Positions 60,254 to 64,000 of a stretch of DNA of 64,000 nt are shown here, one piece after another. The notes below the pieces were generated by a model. The model saw nothing but the letters and a program-made list of their open reading frames with translations, ran no database searches and had not been told where the DNA came from. The stretch comes from Phenylobacterium sp. (GTDB taxonomy: Bacteria > Pseudomonadota > Alphaproteobacteria > Caulobacterales > Caulobacteraceae): NCBI RefSeq assembly GCF_013822795.1, contig NZ_PNLB01000020.1:38368-102367 (forward strand). Direction: 5' to 3'. How positions within the stretch are numbered: position 1 is the stretch's first letter; every line of letters starts with the position of its first letter. The translations under genes were made by a program, and so were the position numbers.

Positions 60254-62026
60254 GTGACCGACGTTCAGACCGATTCCGCGCCGCCGGCCGCTCCCGCCTG
60301 GCCCGTCATGACGCTCGCCGAGGCCCACGCCCGGCTCACCGCCCCCGGCCAGCGCTTCGAGATCGAGGAAAAGCCGATCCGCGGGATCGTAACCCGTACC
60401 TGGAAAAACGCCCCGCCGACGCTCCGCGACATCTTTCTCAACGGCCGCACCTTCAAGGACCGGGAGTTCCTGGTCTACGAGAACGACCGCGCCACCTTCG
60501 AGAGTTTCGCCCGCGCGACCATCACGCTCGCCCACCAGCTACAGGCTGACGGCGTGAAGAAGGGCGACCGCGTCGCCGTCATCATGCGCAACATTCCCGA
60601 ATGGCCGGTGGCCTTCTGGGCCGGGATCCTGGCGGGGGCGATCGTCACCCCGCTGAACGCCTGGTGGACCGGGCCCGAGCTCGAATACGGCCTGGCCGAT
60701 TCCGGAACCAAGGTCGCCATCGTCGACGACGAACGGCTCGAGCGCATCACCGCCTCGTTCCCGAACCTGCCGGATCTGCAGAAGGTCTATGTGCCACGCC
60801 TGGCCGGGGATCCGAGCGACGACAAGGTCCGCCGACTGGAAGACGTCATCGGCCAGGTCAACGACTGGGGCCAGCTGGCAGACCGGCCGCTGCCGGACGT
60901 GGCGCTGGCGCCGGAGGACGACGCCACCATTCTTTATACGTCGGGAACGACCGGCAAACCGAAGGGCGCGCTGGGCACCCACCGCAACATGACCGCCAAC
61001 ATCATGGCCAGCGGCATCTCGGCGACCCGCAACTTCCTGCGCGCCGGCCAGCCGCTGCCGGAAAGCGATCCGCACAAGCTGCCGCAGCGGGTCAATCTGC
61101 TGGTCGTGCCGATGTTCCACGCCACCGGCCTGTCGGCGAACCTGTCGCCGGCGCTGAACGCGGGCGGCAAGATCGTGCTGATGCGCCGCTGGGACACCGA
61201 GCCGGCGATGGCGCTGATCGAGCGCGAGAAGGTCAACTCGACCGGCGGGGTGCCGACCATCGCCTGGCAGCTGATCGAGCATCCGGCGCGCGAGAAGTAC
61301 GACCTCTCGTCCCTGCAGTCGGTGGCCTATGGCGGCGCGCCGTCGGCGCCGGAACTGGTGCGCAAGATCGTCGAGGTGTTCCCGGCCTCGCAGCCCGGCA
61401 ATGGCTGGGGCATGACCGAGACTACGGCGACCTTCACCTCGCACCTGGGCAAGGACTATGAGAACCGCCCGGCCAGCGCCGGCCCGGCCGCGCCGGTCGG
61501 CGAGATGCAGATCCGCGACCCCGCGGACGGCGTGACCGTGCTGGCCCCCAATGCGGTCGGCGAGCTGTGGGTCAAGGGCCCGCAGGTGGTGAAGGGCTAC
61601 TGGAACAAGCCCGAGGCCACGGCCGAGACCTTCGTCGACGGCTGGCTGCGCACCGGCGACCTGGCGCGGATCGACGAGGAGGGCTTCCTGTTCATCATCG
61701 ACCGGGCCAAGGACATGCTGATCCGCGGCGGCGAAAACATCTACTGCGTGGAGGTGGAGAACGTGCTTTACGACCACCCCGACGTGATGGACGCCGCGCT
61801 GGTCGGCCGGCCGCACAAGACCCTCGGCGAGGAGCCCGTCGCGGTGGTGCATCTCAAGCCCGGCGGAACCGCGACCGAAGACGAGCTGCGCGCTTTCGTG
61901 CGGGAACGCCTAGCGGCCTTCAAGGTCCCGGTGGAGGTGCGCTTCTGGCCCGAAACGCTGCCGCGCAACGCCAACGGCAAGATCGTGAAGACCGAACTGA
62001 AGAAGCTGTTCGAGGGGACCTCATGA
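60254..62026 (+). CDS. Class I acyl-CoA ligase (AMP-forming)
   Basis: Activates a carboxylic acid as the acyl-adenylate and then the CoA thioester. 590 residues with the A3 P-loop ILYTSGTTGKPKGALGTHRN (about 232-251), VPMFHATGL, GWGMTETTATFTS (about 390-402), DGWLRTGDLARIDEEGF and the C-terminal catalytic lysine in LPRNANGKIVKTELKK. Start GTG at 60254 with GAGG upstream (VTDVQTDSAP). Next to the acyl-CoA dehydrogenase, so it probably feeds the same degradation route. The stop overlaps the flavin reductase start. Confidence 0.92.
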   Translation: MTDVQTDSAPPAAPAWPVMTLAEAHARLTAPGQRFEIEEKPIRGIVTRTWKNAPPTLRDIFLNGRTFKDREFLVYENDRATFESFARATITLAHQLQADGVKKGDRVAVIMRNIPEWPVAFWAGILAGAIVTPLNAWWTGPELEYGLADSGTKVAIVDDERLERITASFPNLPDLQKVYVPRLAGDPSDDKVRRLEDVIGQVNDWGQLADRPLPDVALAPEDDATILYTSGTTGKPKGALGTHRNMTANIMASGISATRNFLRAGQPLPESDPHKLPQRVNLLVVPMFHATGLSANLSPALNAGGKIVLMRRWDTEPAMALIEREKVNSTGGVPTIAWQLIEHPAREKYDLSSLQSVAYGGAPSAPELVRKIVEVFPASQPGNGWGMTETTATFTSHLGKDYENRPASAGPAAPVGEMQIRDPADGVTVLAPNAVGELWVKGPQVVKGYWNKPEATAETFVDGWLRTGDLARIDEEGFLFIIDRAKDMLIRGGENIYCVEVENVLYDHPDVMDAALVGRPHKTLGEEPVAVVHLKPGGTATEDELRAFVRERLAAFKVPVEVRFWPETLPRNANGKIVKTELKKLFEGTS

Positions 62027-62598
62027 GTTCGCGCAAGCCGCTGATCGTCGGCATCGGCGGCACCACCCGGATTGGTTCGAGCACCGAGCGGGCGCTGAGC
62101 GTCGCCTTGCGGGCGGTCGAGGCCGGAGGCGGGGAGACCCGCCTGCTGGGCGGTGAGTTCCTGGCCCGCCTGCCGATCTACAATCCGGCGATCGCCGAGG
62201 CTACGCCCGAGCAGGTCGAGCTGGCCGAAGCGGTGCGCGCGGCCGACGGACTGATCGTCGCCTCGCCGGGCTATCACGGCTCGATCTCCGGGGTGATCAA
62301 GAACGCGCTCGATACCCTGGAGATGCTGCGCGGCGATGATCGGCCCTATCTGACCGACCGCGCCGTGGGCTGCGTCATCACCGCCGACGGCTGGCAGGCG
62401 GCCGGAACCACCTTGACCACCCTGCGCTCGATCGTACATGCGCTGCGGGGCTGGCCGACGCCGTTCGGCGCGGCCCTGAACGCCACGACGGGTCTGTTCG
62501 ACGCCGAGGGCGGCTGCATCGAGGCGAAGGACGCCTGGCAGCTGGCCACGGTCGGCGAGCAGGTCCTGGACTTCGCCAAGATGAAAGCCCGAGTATGA
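62023..62598 (+). CDS. NADPH-dependent FMN reductase family protein
   Basis: Flavodoxin-fold reductase, 191 residues. GIGGTTRIGSSTERALSVAL (about 10-29) is the FMN phosphate loop and IVASPGYHGSISGVIKNALD (about 80-99) the family motif. It overlaps both neighbours by four bases (ligase and ribB), making a coupled operon. It may supply reduced flavin, or act as a quinone or azo reductase; the substrate is unknown. Confidence 0.9.
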   Translation: MSSRKPLIVGIGGTTRIGSSTERALSVALRAVEAGGGETRLLGGEFLARLPIYNPAIAEATPEQVELAEAVRAADGLIVASPGYHGSISGVIKNALDTLEMLRGDDRPYLTDRAVGCVITADGWQAAGTTLTTLRSIVHALRGWPTPFGAALNATTGLFDAEGGCIEAKDAWQLATVGEQVLDFAKMKARV

Positions 62599-63722
62599 CC
62601 ACCTCCCACTCAGACGATGCGCCTCACGAGTCGGCGATCTCGCCCATCGAGGACATCATCGAGGACGCCCGCAATGGCCGTCCGTACATCCTGGTCGACG
62701 CCGAGGACCGCGAGAACGAGGGCGACGTCATCATCCCGGCGCAGTTCGCCACGCCCGACCAGATCAACTTCATGGCCAAGCACGCGCGCGGCCTGATCTG
62801 CCTGTCGATCAGCGCCGAACGGGCGCGGGCGCTGCGGCTGCCGCCGATGGCCATCGACAACCAGTCGGGCCACGGCACCGCCTTCACGGTCTCAGTCGAG
62901 GCGCGAGAGGGCGTCACGACCGGCATCTCGGCGCATGATCGCGCCCACACCATCGCCGTGGCGGTTGATCCGACCAAGGGGGCGGACGACATCGTCTCCC
63001 CCGGGCATGTGTTCCCGCTGGTGGCCAAGGACGGCGGCGTGCTGGTCCGCGCCGGCCACACCGAGGCCGCGGTCGACATCAGCCGCATGGCCGGCCTCAA
63101 TCCGGCGGGCGTGATCTGCGAGATCATGAAGGACGACGGGTCGATGGCCCGCCTGCCCGACCTGATCTCGTTCGCCCAGTTGCACGGGCTGAAGATCGGC
63201 ACCATCGCCGACCTGATCGCCTATCGCCGGCGCACCGAGCGCCAGGTGGAGCGGGTGCTGGAGACGCCGTTCGACAGCGCCTTCGGCGGTCGCTTCCGGA
63301 TGGTCATCTACCGCAATATTCTCGACAAGACCGAGCACGTGGTCCTGACCAAGGGCAAGATCGACGCCGACAAGCCGACCCTGGTGCGCATGCACCGCGT
63401 CGACCTGGCGGCCGACATGCTCGGCCACAACGAAGCGCGTCGTGACTATGTCCAGCGAGCCCTCCAGGCGATCGCCGACTATGACGGCGCCGGGGTGGCC
63501 GTGTTCATCCGCGACTCGAACCCGGCCTGGCTGTCGGAACGCTATGGGGCCGAGCCGGGGGCCGATCTCGGCGCCAACGTGCTGCGCGACTACGGCGTCG
63601 GCGCGCAGATTCTGCTGGATCTGGGCGTGCGCGACATGGAGCTCTTGTCCAATTCGGCCACCGTGCTGCCGGGATCTGGGGGCTACGGACTGCGGATCGT
63701 CGGCCGGCGGGCGCTGGCCTAG
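62595..63722 (+). CDS. ribB: 3,4-dihydroxy-2-butanone 4-phosphate synthase, RibBA-like
   Basis: Makes the four-carbon unit of riboflavin from ribulose 5-phosphate. The N-terminal domain is complete: YILVDAEDRENEGDVIIPAQF (about 31-51), ARGLICLSIS, TAFTVSVEAREGVTTGISAHDRA and RAGHTEAAVDISRMAG. The C-terminal 160 residues have the GTP cyclohydrolase II fold (LRDYGVGAQILLDLGVRDM) but no cysteine at all, so the zinc site and cyclohydrolase activity are missing. Overlaps the FMN reductase gene by four bases. Confidence 0.93.
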   Translation: MTTSHSDDAPHESAISPIEDIIEDARNGRPYILVDAEDRENEGDVIIPAQFATPDQINFMAKHARGLICLSISAERARALRLPPMAIDNQSGHGTAFTVSVEAREGVTTGISAHDRAHTIAVAVDPTKGADDIVSPGHVFPLVAKDGGVLVRAGHTEAAVDISRMAGLNPAGVICEIMKDDGSMARLPDLISFAQLHGLKIGTIADLIAYRRRTERQVERVLETPFDSAFGGRFRMVIYRNILDKTEHVVLTKGKIDADKPTLVRMHRVDLAADMLGHNEARRDYVQRALQAIADYDGAGVAVFIRDSNPAWLSERYGAEPGADLGANVLRDYGVGAQILLDLGVRDMELLSNSATVLPGSGGYGLRIVGRRALA

Positions 63723-63931
63723 CCGCTTGAGGCCAAGCGTGGCCGTGGTTTGCGACCAATCTTGCCGCAGGTTGTGAAAATCGCTTGCCTTGTGAGCAGC
63801 TCGTGACTAAGTTCCGCTCCTTCGATCGATCGCCGCGGCGCTCTGGGGAATACCATCCGGATCCCCCGCGGTGATTTTTGCGCTGAATTTTCGGGTTTCC
63901 GAAGCTTCCGCAAAAAGACTGAAAAGTCTGG

Positions 63932-63960
63932 TTGACGAGGACGGGGTGGCCCTCTAGACA
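63932..63960 (+). promoter_or_regulatory. Strong promoter, probably of an rRNA operon
   Basis: TTGACG (63932-63937), 17-base spacer, TAGACA (63955-63960), preceded by an A-rich stretch with a small hairpin AGACT-GAAA-AGTCT (63917-63930). The G+C-rich leader that follows has no reading frame. Location and sequence resemble alphaproteobacterial 16S rRNA upstream regions; the rRNA itself would begin beyond the window, so this is inference. The 63723-63931 stretch holds no gene. Confidence 0.55.
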
Positions 63961-64000
63961 GCCGCCTCCCTGGACGGGGACGCCGCCGGGACGAACTAGG

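Overview
The window is high-GC DNA from an alphaproteobacterium, most likely a member of the Caulobacterales (Caulobacter or Phenylobacterium). This rests on a CpdR-type response regulator next to tRNA-Val(GAC), a UrcA-family secreted protein, the cytochrome c / kdsB / pheA neighbourhood, large STN-less TonB-dependent receptors, and short REP-like palindromic intergenic repeats. The DNA reads as ordinary chromosome: no transposase, integrase, phage gene or CRISPR array was seen.

Layout. 0.1-6.1 kb: zinc alcohol dehydrogenase, several tiny uncharacterised genes, a TPR protein, an M17 aminopeptidase and an NlpC/P60 peptidase carrying odd CCGATA-type repeats inside its coding sequence. 6.1-11.1 kb: membrane-anchored cytochrome c, kdsB (LPS Kdo activation), pheA (phenylalanine), a barstar-like protein, a winged-helix/TPR regulator and a UrcA protein. 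11.1-17.3 kb: nudC, SRP RNA (ffs), dnaX-ybaB-recR, an N-formylglutamate amidohydrolase-like gene, cpdR and tRNA-Val. 17.3-28.5 kb: PagL-like lipid A deacylase and three tandem paralogous TonB-dependent receptors, each with the same leader sequence and its own terminator. 28.5-36.8 kb: mnmC, lipoproteins, hydrolase, thioesterase, a short PhnA-like protein, a b-type cytochrome plus molybdopterin oxidoreductase module and an acid phosphatase. 36.9-41.0 kb: SDR, a deoxyhypusine-synthase-family enzyme beside a PLP amino-acid decarboxylase (polyamine metabolism), and a GNAT. 41.1-46.4 kb: phosphate-starvation block phnCDE, OprO/P-like porin and pstS with candidate Pho boxes. 46.4-49.1 kb: arsenic resistance, arsH divergent from arsR-arsC-acr3. 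49.1-53.4 kb: a hydrolase-OsmC fusion, an unusual in-frame TetR-HTH/glycosyltransferase fusion, an LpxH-like phosphoesterase and a TetR regulator. 53.4-58.6 kb: a DUF885 gene split by a one-base frameshift, an amino-acid permease and a MATE exporter. 58.7-63.7 kb: acyl-CoA dehydrogenase (PsrA-type operator inside its promoter), acyl-CoA ligase, flavin reductase and ribB. The last ~70 bases hold a strong promoter that looks like the start of an rRNA operon running off the window.

Most striking observations: the TetR-glycosyltransferase fusion with a palindromic operator at its start codon; a bacterial deoxyhypusine-synthase homologue that keeps the catalytic lysine; the triplicated receptors with a conserved leader; the repeats seeded inside the NlpC/P60 gene; and the exactly located single-base lesion in the DUF885 gene. 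All functional calls are from reading the sequence; no database search was run.
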